From contig NZ_JAANZA010000001.1 in assembly GCF_012274275.1 (NCBI RefSeq), positions 806,001 to 870,000 of the forward strand: a stretch of DNA of 64,000 nt. The letters are read 5' to 3'. Position numbers and translations under genes: made by a program. This DNA is from Cryobacterium sp. BB307. Its GTDB lineage: Bacteria; Actinomycetota; Actinomycetes; Actinomycetales; Microbacteriaceae. Shown piece by piece: positions 19,043 through 27,426 of the stretch. Below the pieces are notes generated by a model, which ran no database searches, was not told the DNA's origin, and saw only the letters and a list, made by a program, of their open reading frames with translations. How positions within the stretch are numbered: position 1 is the first letter of the stretch; each line of letters opens with the position of its first letter.

Positions 19043-19078
19043 CCGGCTATTCTTCCAGCGGCAGGTCACGTTCTGTCG

Positions 19079-19105
19079 TTGGCACTCGGATTGACCGAGT
19101 GCCAG
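19079..19105 (+). promoter_or_regulatory. CIRCE element 1 (HrcA operator) upstream of groES
   Basis: TTGGCACTC-N9-GAGTGCCAG matches the CIRCE consensus TTAGCACTC-N9-GAGTGCTAA, with 8-bp arms perfectly inverted. It overlaps the -35 hexamer of the groES promoter, so HrcA bound here would block RNA polymerase. Confidence 0.85.
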
Positions 19106-19120
19106 TCCGCGCCGTACAGT
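19091..19120 (+). promoter_or_regulatory. groES promoter between the two CIRCE elements
   Basis: TTGACC (19091-19096), an 18-base spacer and TACAGT (19115-19120). Start of transcription is expected near 19127, at the left edge of CIRCE element 2. Confidence 0.65.
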
Positions 19121-19125
19121 AGTTT

Positions 19126-19152
19126 TTGGCACACTCGCAGTGAGAGTGCTAA
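19126..19152 (+). promoter_or_regulatory. CIRCE element 2 at the groES transcription start
   Basis: TTGGCACAC-N9-GAGTGCTAA: the right arm matches the consensus fully and the left arm at 7 of 9 positions. It covers the predicted start of transcription and the early leader. Confidence 0.78.
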
Positions 19153-19192
19153 CCCACGAATTTCGCACGTTCTGAGAAAGAAGAGGTCAACC

Positions 19193-19489
19193 GTGTCGGT
19201 GTCCATCAAGCCGCTCGAAGATCGCATCGTCATCAAGCAGGTCGAGGCCGAGCAGACCACTGCATCCGGTCTGGTCATCCCTGACACCGCGAAGGAGAAG
19301 CCCCAGGAGGGCGAAGTCGTCGCGGTGGGCCCCGGCCGCATCGATGACAACGGCAACCGCGTTCCGCTCGACGTCGCAGTCGGCGACCGAGTGATCTACT
19401 CCCGCTACGGCGGTACAGAGGTCAAGTACGGCGGCGAGGACCTGCTCGTGCTGTCCGCGCGCGACGTTCTCGCGGTCGTGGAGCGCTGA
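19193..19489 (+). CDS. groES: Co-chaperonin GroES (10 kDa)
   Basis: GroES caps the GroEL barrel during ATP-driven folding. The 98-residue protein has the canonical start [20 protein letters not shown], the mobile loop [20 protein letters not shown] and the ending [16 protein letters not shown]. The GTG at 19193 is chosen because it gives the exact family length and lies just after a GAGG ribosome site. Control by two CIRCE elements implies HrcA repression. No groEL follows: a terminator comes 15 bases after the stop, and the next gene is rarD, so its GroEL partner must be elsewhere. Confidence 0.98.
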   Translation: MSVSIKPLEDRIVIKQVEAEQTTASGLVIPDTAKEKPQEGEVVAVGPGRIDDNGNRVPLDVAVGDRVIYSRYGGTEVKYGGEDLLVLSARDVLAVVER

Positions 19490-19504
19490 CACCAGCCTTT
19501 CGGT

Positions 19505-19534
19505 AAGGGGCTCGTCCTTCGGGACGGGCCCCTT
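19505..19534 (+). terminator. Intrinsic terminator after groES
   Basis: A 13-bp stem with one G-T pair (19505-19517 and 19522-19534) and a TTCG tetraloop, followed by a T-rich stretch. It makes groES a single-gene transcript. Confidence 0.88.
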
Positions 19535-19560
19535 TCGCGTTTTCAGGACCGCATGGGCGG

Positions 19561-19566
19561 TAGCCT
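19561..19566 (+). promoter_or_regulatory. -10 box of rarD (leaderless promoter)
   Basis: TAGCCT ends 6 bases before the ATG at 19573. Confidence 0.55.
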
Positions 19567-19572
19567 CGGGGA

Positions 19573-20490
19573 ATGCAACAGACGGCGACTTCCGGGCGCG
19601 CGGGAGCGCTGTATGCGGTGGGCGCCTACGGGCTCTGGGGTGTCCTCCCCATCTACTTCGTGCTGCTGCTGCCAACAGGCCCGATCGAGGTCGTCGGCTG
19701 GCGGATCATCTTCTCGCTGGTGTTCTGCGCCGTGCTGCTCACGGTCACCCGAGCGTGGCGTGCGCTCATTGCGATCGTGAGGCAGCCACGACTGTTCTTC
19801 ACCCTCGGCCTCGCCGGACTGCTGATCGTCATCAACTGGCAGGTGTACGTCTACGCCACCCTGAACGGCCAGGTCATCGAGACGTCGCTCGGCTACTTCA
19901 TCAACCCCATCGTCACCGTCCTCCTCGGGGTGCTGCTGCTCCGCGAGCGGCTCCGCGCCGCACAGTGGGTCGCCGTCGGCATCAGCGCGATTGCGGTGCT
20001 GGTGATCGCGATCGGGTACGGCGTCTTCCCGTGGGTCTCGCTGGCCCTCGCGTTCTCGTTCGGGCTTTACGGCTTCGTGAAGAAGCGCGTCGGCCCGCGC
20101 GTGGATGCGGTGAGCGGCCTCACGCTCGAGACAGCGTGGCTCATCCCTGTCGCCATCGGTCAATTGTGGTTCGTCTCCGCGACATCCGGCCTCGTCTTCG
20201 GCAACGCGGGCGCCGCCAACGTCGTGCTGCTGCTCGCATCCGGTGTCATCACGGCGGTTCCGCTGCTTCTGTTCGCGGCAGCGGCCAGGCGCCTTCCCTT
20301 GGTCTACATGGGCCTGTTCCAGTACCTCGCCCCGGTGCTGCAGTTCATCGTGGGCGCGTTCATCCTGCACGAAGCCATGCCCCTTGAGCGGTGGATCGGC
20401 TTCGCCCTCGTCTGGGTCGCACTCATCGTGCTGACCACCGACATGCTCGCGAGCGGTAGGGCACGCCGCGCCTCACCGCTGCCCGGTTGA
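19573..20490 (+). CDS. rarD: EamA-family transporter RarD
   Basis: A 305-residue drug/metabolite-superfamily permease with ten membrane segments in two EamA repeats. GAYGLWGVLPIYF at the start and NWQVYVYATLNGQVIETSLGYFINPI in the first repeat (overlong to quote in full, residues ~82-107) are characteristic of RarD, named for chloramphenicol-sensitive variants. The physiological substrate is unknown; amino-acid or metabolite export is usual for the superfamily. Leaderless start at 19573. The next gene encodes a branched-chain-amino-acid-type binding lipoprotein, but a functional link is only a guess. Confidence 0.88.
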   Translation: MQQTATSGRAGALYAVGAYGLWGVLPIYFVLLLPTGPIEVVGWRIIFSLVFCAVLLTVTRAWRALIAIVRQPRLFFTLGLAGLLIVINWQVYVYATLNGQVIETSLGYFINPIVTVLLGVLLLRERLRAAQWVAVGISAIAVLVIAIGYGVFPWVSLALAFSFGLYGFVKKRVGPRVDAVSGLTLETAWLIPVAIGQLWFVSATSGLVFGNAGAANVVLLLASGVITAVPLLLFAAAARRLPLVYMGLFQYLAPVLQFIVGAFILHEAMPLERWIGFALVWVALIVLTTDMLASGRARRASPLPG

Positions 20491-20536
20491 TGCTTCGGTA
20501 GTGTCCTCTCGAAACCCCACAACGAGAGGACCGGTA

Positions 20537-21772
20537 TTGTCGCGCGCAATCGCCCTGGTGACCGTCGCGGTGCTGAGCATCGGCCTGGTCGCCTGCACCT
20601 CCGAACCGGCGCCAGTCCCAGAGCCGACAGCGACCCCCACGCCCGTGCCACCCTCTGGTGACGGCGTCCTGCGCTTCGGCACCCTGTTCCCCGTGACCGG
20701 CGAGTTCGCGTTCATGGGCTCCGCCCAACTGGCGGGGGTCGAGCTGGCGGTGCGCGAGCTGAACGAGTTCGGCGGGGTGAACGGCAAGCCGGTCGAGGTG
20801 TTCCACCGGGACTCTGCGGATGCCTCGAGCGAGACGGCCGAGGCGTCCTTCGGCGAGTTGGCGGGCAAGGGCGTTGACGTCGTGATCGGCCCGTCCGTGT
20901 CGGTACTCGCCGAGCGGGTGCTGCCGCTCGCCGTCGAGGCCGGCATCCCGCTGATCTCCCCGGCCGCGACCGACCCGCGGCTCAGCGCGCACGCCGAGAC
21001 CGGGATGTTCTTCCGCACCATCCCGTCAGCTGCCCTGCAGGGCGCGGCGATCGCCGGCCTGATCGGCGGCACCGTCGCCGTCATCTACTTCGATGACGAA
21101 CCGAGCCTCGCGGTGCGCGATTCGCTCGTGAACGCCAGGCCTGCGGACACGGTCGTCGCGGACGTGAAGATGACCGCATCCGCGTCGCCGGCGAAGATCG
21201 TCTCCGAAGTGAAGGCTGCGAAGCCGGATGTGGTGGTGCTGGCCAGCCCGTTCAGCCAGGCCGAGCAGAACCAGGCCGTGATCGCGGCGCTGACGGCCGC
21301 GCGACTCGGCGGCGAGAGGCTGTGGTTGACGAGCCAGAGCCTCGCCGACTACTCCCAAACGCTGCCAGCGGGAGCCCTCGCGTCGGTGGGCAGCCTGCGC
21401 GAGGGTGCGGAACCGGATGACGCCTTCGTCGCCCGCGTTCGGGCATCCGACCCGCGCGTCACGGACTTCCGCTACGCCGCGGAGGCCTACGACGCGACGA
21501 TCCTCGCGGCGCTCGCTGCGGTGCTGGCGGATGACGATGGTGGACCGAGCATCGCGGCATCGCTGCGGGATGCCTCAGCGGGCGGCATCACCTGCACAAG
21601 CTACGGCGAATGCCTCGACGTGCTGACCACCGAGGATGACATCGACTACGACGGCGTCTCCGGACCGCTCGAGCTCGACGCATCCGGAGATCCGATGATG
21701 GCTCACTACAGCCTGTTTCGGTACGGCCCCGACAACACATACGCCCGCTACGACGGCGTGTTTGCAGGCTGA
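20537..21772 (+). CDS. ABC transporter substrate-binding lipoprotein, Leu/Ile/Val family (first copy)
   Basis: A type I periplasmic-binding-fold lipoprotein expected to bind a branched-chain amino acid or related ligand outside the membrane. With the TTG start at 20537 (GAGAGG eight bases upstream) it has 411 residues and an ideal signal: MSRAIALVTVAVLSIGLVAC, with the lipidated Cys20 in the lipobox LVAC; a GTG at 20501 would add 12 residues. The mature domain starts RFGTLFPVTGEFAFMG and has the family hinge VIGPSVSVLAERVLP. It is only distantly similar to the next gene and probably binds something different. No permease genes adjoin on this strand; livHMGF lies opposite. Confidence 0.85.
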   Translation: MSRAIALVTVAVLSIGLVACTSEPAPVPEPTATPTPVPPSGDGVLRFGTLFPVTGEFAFMGSAQLAGVELAVRELNEFGGVNGKPVEVFHRDSADASSETAEASFGELAGKGVDVVIGPSVSVLAERVLPLAVEAGIPLISPAATDPRLSAHAETGMFFRTIPSAALQGAAIAGLIGGTVAVIYFDDEPSLAVRDSLVNARPADTVVADVKMTASASPAKIVSEVKAAKPDVVVLASPFSQAEQNQAVIAALTAARLGGERLWLTSQSLADYSQTLPAGALASVGSLREGAEPDDAFVARVRASDPRVTDFRYAAEAYDATILAALAAVLADDDGGPSIAASLRDASAGGITCTSYGECLDVLTTEDDIDYDGVSGPLELDASGDPMMAHYSLFRYGPDNTYARYDGVFAG

Positions 21773-21869
21773 CTACAACGATCAAGCCCCCATCGGGGGG
21801 CAGAATGAGCGCATTTGATCGCGTAACGGTAACGATTGTGCGCTGTTATGGCGCTGTAACCCGGATGTG

Positions 21870-21898
21870 TTGTGCCCACGCCGGAATGACAATACCTT
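21870..21898 (+). promoter_or_regulatory. Promoter of the second binding-protein gene
   Basis: TTGTGC (21870-21875), 17-base spacer and TACCTT (21893-21898). It predicts a ~50-base leader carrying AAGGAG before the ATG at 21955. Confidence 0.5.
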
Positions 21899-21954
21899 TA
21901 CGTCAACGGCAGTGGCTGCTGCCGTGTTAGCACACTCGAAACGCAAGGAGCAAC

Positions 21955-23235
21955 ATGAGCGTATTTGCGAAGGCCAAGGCCTCCCGCTCAAAGTCCCTGA
22001 AGTCCGTTCTCGGTGGGATCGCAATGGTCGGAGTCGGAGCATTGGTGCTCGCAGGCTGCACGCCGACTGAGAACCCCGATGGCCCGTCGGGTCCGACCGA
22101 GCAGCTCACCCTGAAGATCGGCACACTTCTGCCGCAGACGGGATCACTCTCCTTCCTCGGCCCGCCCGAGGAAGCTGGTGTCGCGCTGGCCGCCAAGGAG
22201 ATCAACGAGGCGAACCTTGGCATCACGGTGGAGATCACCTACGGCGACTCGGGCGACCCGGACAACAAGGCCTACGCAACGGCCGTCCCAACCCTGCTGA
22301 GCGCGGGCGTGTCTGCGATCATCGGTGCCGCGGCATCCGGTGTCTCGAAGCTCGTGATCGACCAGATCACCGGTGCCGGCGTGATTCAGATCTCGCCCGC
22401 GAACACGTCCCCCGACTTCACGACGTGGGACGACGGCGGCCTCTACTGGCGTACTGCGCCGTCTGACCTGCTGCAGGGCGAGGTCCTCGGCAACCTTGTC
22501 GCAGAGGAGGGTGCAAGCAGCCTCGGGATGATCGTCATCAACGACGCCTACGGAACCGGACTGGAGAAGGTCACGGCCGAGACGTTCGAGAACGCGGGCG
22601 GCACGGTTGTGGCCACCGAGTACTTCAACGACGGTGACACCAACTTCAGCGCGCAGATCTCGACCGTGCTGGCCCAGGACCCCGACGCGATCGCACTGAT
22701 CACGTTCGACCAGGCCTACACGATCCTGCCGGCGCTGAAGGACCAGGGCTACGACATGTCGAAGGTCTACCTCGTTGACGGCAACACCAAGCAGTTCGGC
22801 GCCGACCTGCCCGCCGGCACCGTCGAGGGCGCCACGGGCATGGCCCCCGGACCGTCGCTTGCCGACGACTTCCAGGACCGCCTGAACGACGCCTGGCAGA
22901 CCGAGCTCGATGGCGCTGAGCCGCTGTCGGACTTCCTGTACGCGGCTGAGTCGTACGACGCTGTCATGCTCCTCGCGCTGGCTGCGCTGGCCGCCGGTTC
23001 GACCGACGGTGCCGACATCGCTGCCAAGCTGCAGGAGGTCTCCGGTGGTGGAGACGACCCGGGTGAGAAGGCTACCGACTTCGCGTCGGCAGCTCAGATC
23101 ATCCTCGACGGCGGCAAGGTCGACTACGACGGCTACTCGGGCGGTATCAAGTTCGACGACGCCGGAGACCCGACCGACGCCACGATCGGTATCTTCAAGT
23201 ACGGGGCCGACAACATGCACACCCGCACCAACTAG
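21955..23235 (+). CDS. Branched-chain amino acid ABC transporter substrate-binding lipoprotein (second copy)
   Basis: A 426-residue LivJ/LivK-type binding protein. The signal peptide has a basic N-region (AKAKASRSKSLKS), a hydrophobic stretch GGIAMVGVGALVLAG and the lipobox LAGC with Cys at residue 36. The mature part opens TLKIGTLLPQTGSLSFLGPP and contains IGAAASGVSKLVIDQIT and ANTSPDFTTW, as in this family. AAGGAG precedes the ATG. It converges on livF, and is the most likely binding partner for the LivHMGF transporter encoded on the other strand. A strong terminator follows. Confidence 0.9.
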   Translation: MSVFAKAKASRSKSLKSVLGGIAMVGVGALVLAGCTPTENPDGPSGPTEQLTLKIGTLLPQTGSLSFLGPPEEAGVALAAKEINEANLGITVEITYGDSGDPDNKAYATAVPTLLSAGVSAIIGAAASGVSKLVIDQITGAGVIQISPANTSPDFTTWDDGGLYWRTAPSDLLQGEVLGNLVAEEGASSLGMIVINDAYGTGLEKVTAETFENAGGTVVATEYFNDGDTNFSAQISTVLAQDPDAIALITFDQAYTILPALKDQGYDMSKVYLVDGNTKQFGADLPAGTVEGATGMAPGPSLADDFQDRLNDAWQTELDGAEPLSDFLYAAESYDAVMLLALAALAAGSTDGADIAAKLQEVSGGGDDPGEKATDFASAAQIILDGGKVDYDGYSGGIKFDDAGDPTDATIGIFKYGADNMHTRTN

Positions 23236-23247
23236 TTGATGCGCAAA

Positions 23248-23277
23248 GAAGGGCCCCGCCACAAGGCGGGGCCCTTC
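23248..23277 (+). terminator. Intrinsic terminator after the second binding-protein gene
   Basis: A perfect 13-bp stem (23248-23260 and 23265-23277) with loop ACAA. Its core GGGCCCCGCC is also found in the opposite terminator at 23355. Confidence 0.88.
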
Positions 23278-23287
23278 TCCTGTTGTC

Positions 23288-23320
23288 AGGCAGCCGCAGC
23301 GGCTAGTAGGCAGCCGCAGC
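23288..23320. repeat. 13-base direct repeat between two terminators
   Basis: AGGCAGCCGCAGC occurs at 23288-23300 and again at 23308-23320, a 20-base period. It lies between the two back-to-back terminators. Only two copies are present. Confidence 0.6.
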
Positions 23321-23354
23321 AGACGCCACGCTGCGCGCCTGGCGCTCCAGCAAC

Positions 23355-23390
23355 GGTGAGGGGCCCCGCCATCCGGCGGGGCCCCTCACC
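23355..23390 (-). terminator. Intrinsic terminator after livF (minus strand)
   Basis: A perfect 16-bp stem (23355-23370 and 23375-23390) with a 4-base loop, 15 bases downstream of livF. It can also work on the plus strand as a backstop. Confidence 0.85.
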
Positions 23391-23405
23391 GTTCACGTGC
23401 TCGGC

Positions 23406-24143
23406 TTAGGCGACTTCCTCGCCCAGGGTGCCGAGGTACAGGCTGATGACCTTGGGGTCGTGCAGCAGTTCCCGACCGCTGCCCGTGTAGGCGTCCCGGC
23501 CCTGATCGAGCACGTACGCACGGTCTGCGATCTGCAGGCACCGGCGCGCGTTCTGCTCGACCATGATGGTCGTCACGCCGGCCTTGTTGATCTCCGAGAC
23601 CCGGATGAATGCCTCATCCTGGCGCACAGGCGAGAGGCCCGCGGAGGGCTCGTCGAGCAGCAGAACCTCGGGGTCCATCATGAGCGCGCGCGACATGGCC
23701 ACCATCTGGCGTTCACCGCCGGAGAGGGAGCCTGCACGTTGCTTCAGTCGGGACTTCAGCTCGGTGAACAGGGACGTGACGAACTCGAGGCGCTCGTTGT
23801 AGATCTTCGGGTTCTGGAAGAGTCCCATCTGCAGGTTCTCTTCAATCGTGAGTGTCGGGAAGACGTTGTTGTTCTGGGGCACCATCCCGACACCCCTCGC
23901 GACGAGCTTGTCCGCGGGCAGGTCGGTGATGTCCTCCCCGTTCAGGGTCATCGAGCCGCCGCGGACGTGCACCTGACCGAAGATGGCCTTGAGCAGCGTT
24001 GACTTGCCGGCGCCGTTGGGTCCGATGATGCCGATGAGCTCGCCCTTGTGCGCGGTGAGCGAGCACCCGGTGAGGATGTTCACGCCGGGCAGGTAGCCCG
24101 CGACGAGGTCCGTTACCTCGACAACCAGTTCGCTGTTGGTCAC
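23406..24143 (-). CDS. livF: Branched-chain amino acid ABC transporter ATP-binding protein LivF
   Basis: A 245-residue ATPase of the high-affinity branched-chain amino acid (HAAT) transporter. Walker A GPNGAGKSTLL, signature LSGGERQMVAMSRAL, Walker B VLLLDEPSAGLSP and the H-loop IMVEQN are all intact; VEQN in place of VEHD is typical of LivF. GTG start overlaps the livG stop by 4 bases. It is the last gene of livH-livM-livG-livF on the minus strand and is followed by a strong terminator. Confidence 0.93.
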   Translation of the reverse strand: MTNSELVVEVTDLVAGYLPGVNILTGCSLTAHKGELIGIIGPNGAGKSTLLKAIFGQVHVRGGSMTLNGEDITDLPADKLVARGVGMVPQNNNVFPTLTIEENLQMGLFQNPKIYNERLEFVTSLFTELKSRLKQRAGSLSGGERQMVAMSRALMMDPEVLLLDEPSAGLSPVRQDEAFIRVSEINKAGVTTIMVEQNARRCLQIADRAYVLDQGRDAYTGSGRELLHDPKVISLYLGTLGEEVA

Positions 24144-25120
24144 GGCTGCACCTTCTCTTCCTGGATGTCGTCACCCGGCCGGGTGGTCGACCCGGCCTCC
24201 GTCTGGAGCGCCTCCTCGACGATGTCGTCGACAAGGTGGTCTTCATGGATGACGTCGATTCGGCCGGTGACAACGCCCAGATCGGTGTCGAGGTGACTGC
24301 CCAGGTAAGCGTCGATGACGGCGAGGTCCTTCATCACTTCATCCGGTGGTCCCTCGGCGACGATGCGACCCTCAGCCATGACGACCACCCAGTCGGCGAT
24401 GTGACGGACCATGGCCATGTCGTGTTCGACGAAGAGGACGGTCATGCCCGAGTCCTTGAGACCAAGGATGTGGTCGAGGAGTGACTGGGTGAGCGCCGGG
24501 TTGACGCCTGCCATCGGCTCGTCGAGCATCACCAGAGTCGGGTCGCTCATGAGCGCGCGCGCCATCTCGAGGAGCTTCCGCTGGCCGCCGGACAGGCTAG
24601 CGGCGTAGTCGTCCTTCTTAGTGTCGAGCTTGAAGCGCTCGAGGAGGGCCAGCGCCTTCTCCTCGATCTCCTCCTCCTGCTTCCTCCACAGCGCCGGGAT
24701 GAGCCCGTTCCAGAACTTCTCGCCCGCTTGGTTCTTCGCGCCGAGCTTCATGTTCTCGAGCACCGTCAGGAGCGCGAGGGACTTGGTCAGCTGGAAGGTG
24801 CGGACTTGGCCAAGTTGCGACACCTTGAACGCTGGAATCCCGGCGAGGTTCTTGCCGTCGAACTCCCACGTGCCCGTGTCCGGCTTGTCGAAGCCGGTCA
24901 GCAGGTTGAACAGGGTTGTCTTGCCGGCACCGTTCGGCCCGATGAGCGCGGTGATAGCGCCGCGCGGGATCTCGAGGTGCTCGACGTCGACCGCCTTGAG
25001 GCCACCGAACGAGCGCGTGACGTTGTCGGCGACGATGATCGGGTCGACCTTCGGCACGCCGGGGCGGATCTCGCCGACGTGCAGTCCGGTCGACTTGATA
25101 CGTGGTTGGTTAGCGGGCAT
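24140..25120 (-). CDS. livG: Branched-chain amino acid ABC transporter ATP-binding protein LivG
   Basis: A 326-residue ATPase, longer than the usual ~255. The core has Walker A GPNGAGKTTLF, signature LSGGQRKLLEMARAL, Walker B LVMLDEPMAGVNP and H-loop LFVEHDM. There are ~28 extra N-terminal residues (MPANQPRIKSTGLHVGEIRP...) and ~45 extra acidic C-terminal residues (DIVEEALQTEAGSTTRPGDD...). Such extensions are common in actinobacterial LivG, and their role is unknown. It overlaps livM by 11 bases and livF by 4, so the operon is translationally coupled. Confidence 0.92.
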   Translation of the reverse strand: MPANQPRIKSTGLHVGEIRPGVPKVDPIIVADNVTRSFGGLKAVDVEHLEIPRGAITALIGPNGAGKTTLFNLLTGFDKPDTGTWEFDGKNLAGIPAFKVSQLGQVRTFQLTKSLALLTVLENMKLGAKNQAGEKFWNGLIPALWRKQEEEIEEKALALLERFKLDTKKDDYAASLSGGQRKLLEMARALMSDPTLVMLDEPMAGVNPALTQSLLDHILGLKDSGMTVLFVEHDMAMVRHIADWVVVMAEGRIVAEGPPDEVMKDLAVIDAYLGSHLDTDLGVVTGRIDVIHEDHLVDDIVEEALQTEAGSTTRPGDDIQEEKVQP

Positions 25121-26096
25121 TGAAGGTCATCTCCTTCTTGTTGCCGAGAATGCCTTGCGGACGGAATGCGACGATGAGAATCAGCGCGACTCCGACCAGG
25201 ATGTAACGCAAGTTCCCCGCCTGAGATGGGTTGTTGAGGCCGGGGATCATGCCCGTGGATGCCAACGCGGGGAGCACGTTCGCGAGGAACGCCATGATCA
25301 GCCAGTAGAGCAGCGAGCCGAGCACCGGACCGAAGATCGTTGCCGCGCCACCAAGGAGCAGGATCGTCCACAGGAAGAACGTCAACGACGGCAGGTAGTA
25401 CGCCGGGACCACTGCCGACGGCAGTGCGACGACGAATCCGCCCAGTGCGCCGAGGACACCACCGAGCACGAGGACCTGCATCTTGTACGCGAACACGTTC
25501 TTGCCGAGTGCGCGCACCGCATCCTCGTCCTCTCGGATGCCGCGAACCACGCGACCCCACGGGCTGCGCATGACCAGCCAGACGACGAGAAGTGCGAGGC
25601 CGAGCAGGATCAGGCCGAACACGCGCACCCAGAGGTCCGTCGCCGACCAGGTCCAGGGCCCGAAGCCGTACGTGCCGGGCGGGAAGGGGTTGGCGGAGCG
25701 GAAGCTCTCGTGGTACCCGCCTAGGCCGTCGGCGGAGTTTGTGTAGTCATCGAAAATCGTCGACTGGAACAGCAGCCGCACGACTTCCGCCGCAGCGATC
25801 GTCGCGATTGCGAGGTAGTCGGCGCGGAGGCGCAACGTCGGCAAGCCGAGGATGAGCGCGAACACGACCGCGGCTACCACGCCGACCAGCAGTCCGCCCC
25901 ACCAGGGGAAGCCAAACGTGAGCACCGAGATCGCGTAGCCGTACGCGCCGAGCGCCATGAAGCCGGCCTGGCCGAAGTTCAGCAGGCCGCCGTAGCCGAA
26001 GTGCACCGCGAGGCCGAGGGTGGCGATCGCGTACGCGATCGTCTCCGGCATGAATACCCACGCGAGCGTGTTGTTGAGAATCAATCCCCAGTCCAT
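25110..26096 (-). CDS. livM: Branched-chain amino acid ABC transporter permease LivM
   Basis: A 328-residue membrane permease of the HAAT transporter with about eight to nine hydrophobic segments. NFGQAGFMALGAYGYA in the first part and the cytoplasmic EAA-like loop GRVVRGIREDEDAVRALGKN, which docks on the ATPases, are typical of LivM. It starts 4 bases after livH ends and overlaps livG by 11 bases. Confidence 0.92.
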   Translation of the reverse strand: MDWGLILNNTLAWVFMPETIAYAIATLGLAVHFGYGGLLNFGQAGFMALGAYGYAISVLTFGFPWWGGLLVGVVAAVVFALILGLPTLRLRADYLAIATIAAAEVVRLLFQSTIFDDYTNSADGLGGYHESFRSANPFPPGTYGFGPWTWSATDLWVRVFGLILLGLALLVVWLVMRSPWGRVVRGIREDEDAVRALGKNVFAYKMQVLVLGGVLGALGGFVVALPSAVVPAYYLPSLTFFLWTILLLGGAATIFGPVLGSLLYWLIMAFLANVLPALASTGMIPGLNNPSQAGNLRYILVGVALILIVAFRPQGILGNKKEMTFNAR

Positions 26097-26100
26097 GGTG

Positions 26101-27426
26101 CTAGCCGATCCTCTCTCGACGACCCAGGATGCCCTGAGGTCGGAACAACAGCACGACGATCAGGACCGTCAGCGCGCTCACATATTTGATGTCGGATGGC
26201 AGCCACAGGGTTGACACTTCGACCATGAGGCCGACGATGATCGATCCCAGGAGCGCGCCGAACGCGGTCCCGAGACCGCCGAGCACGACTGCGGCGAAGA
26301 TCAGCAACAGGATCTGCCAGCCCATGTCCCACCTGATCCCAGGGCGGAAGTATGCCCACAGCACGCCGGAGAGGCCAGCAAGCGCGGACCCGAGGATCCA
26401 GATGATCCGCACCACGCGATCGACGTTGATGCCGGAGGCGGCGGCCAGCGACGCGTTGTCGGAGATGGCCCGAGTCGCCTTGCCGGTGCGGGTGTTGATC
26501 AGCCAGTATGCGACGCCGATCAGCACAGCGAGCGAGACGCCCATGCTGATCATGTCCGTGATCGAAAGCTTGATCGGCCCCAGGAGCTGGATCTTGGTCG
26601 AGCCCGGGTTCGGCAGCTGGAAGACGCCCCCGCCATAGAAGAAGAGATAGACGTAGCGAAGCCCCAGGGAGAGACCAATGCTGATGATCATCAGCTGCAC
26701 GACGCTCAATCCGCGTTTTCGCATCGGTTTCCAGAGCCCGATGTCCTGCGCGAGCCCGAACAGTCCGGCGAGGATCACGGCGATGGGGATCGCTATCCAC
26801 ATCGGGAACGCGAGGTGCACGCCGAAGGTCAAAGCCATCAACGCCCCGAAGGTGACCATTTCGGCGTGCGCGAAGTTCGAGATGCCGGTTGTGCCGAAGA
26901 TCAGAGATAGGCCGATCGACGCGAGCGCGAGCATGAGGCCGAAGTTGAGGCCGTTCATGATGCGGCCGGCGAGCTGTTCGCTGAACGGCGTGACCTGCCG
27001 CACACCCTCGCCGAGGAAGAAGTTCACTGTCGCGTTGTTCGTCAGGCCGAACTCGGCTTCCTTCGTGGCGCTTCCCTCAGCGACGATGACGCCTTTGGGG
27101 AGGGTCTCTTCGTCCAGGGTGATCGTGTACGTCTCGTCCTTATCGGGAACGCCTACACGCCAGCGCCCGTCCTCCCCGGTGACCACCTCGGCGTCGTACC
27201 CGCCGCCCTCCACTGTGATCCGGACGTCGGCAAGTGGCTTGTCCTCGAACTTCACGTTGCCGCTGAAGATGAAGTCGTATTCGTCGGTTCCGACCTCATC
27301 GGCGAGAGCCGGGGACGCGACGAACGTTGACAGGGTAATCGCCGCGAAGACGGCAGCAAACAGCAGACTTAAGCGTCTGACTGGTCGTTGGCGTACTCGG
27401 GCTCGGGGTCGACCAGGAACGTGCAC
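26101..27426 (-). CDS. livH: Branched-chain amino acid ABC permease LivH with secreted N-terminal beta-sandwich domain
   Basis: The C-terminal ~290 residues are a normal LivH permease (GTTGISNFAHAEMVTFGALMA, SDNASLAAASGINVDRVVR). In front lie ~145 extra residues: an Arg-rich N-region and hydrophobic core ending ASPALA, a probable signal peptide, then a ~95-residue domain (FSGNVKFEDKPLADVRITVE, GEDGRWRVGVPDKDETYTI) that looks like a carboxypeptidase-regulatory or transthyretin-type beta-sandwich, placed outside the cell. GTG 27426 is chosen because GGAGG lies 4 bases upstream; ATG 27468 would add 14 residues before the signal. First gene of livHMGF; a possible minus-strand -10 CATAAT lies at 27504-27509. 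Confidence 0.87.
   Translation of the reverse strand: MHVPGRPRARVRQRPVRRLSLLFAAVFAAITLSTFVASPALADEVGTDEYDFIFSGNVKFEDKPLADVRITVEGGGYDAEVVTGEDGRWRVGVPDKDETYTITLDEETLPKGVIVAEGSATKEAEFGLTNNATVNFFLGEGVRQVTPFSEQLAGRIMNGLNFGLMLALASIGLSLIFGTTGISNFAHAEMVTFGALMALTFGVHLAFPMWIAIPIAVILAGLFGLAQDIGLWKPMRKRGLSVVQLMIISIGLSLGLRYVYLFFYGGGVFQLPNPGSTKIQLLGPIKLSITDMISMGVSLAVLIGVAYWLINTRTGKATRAISDNASLAAASGINVDRVVRIIWILGSALAGLSGVLWAYFRPGIRWDMGWQILLLIFAAVVLGGLGTAFGALLGSIIVGLMVEVSTLWLPSDIKYVSALTVLIVVLLFRPQGILGRRERIG

Noticed and set aside
23288-23320. CRISPR-like direct repeat
   Set aside because: Only two 13-base copies with a 7-base spacer and no cas genes nearby.
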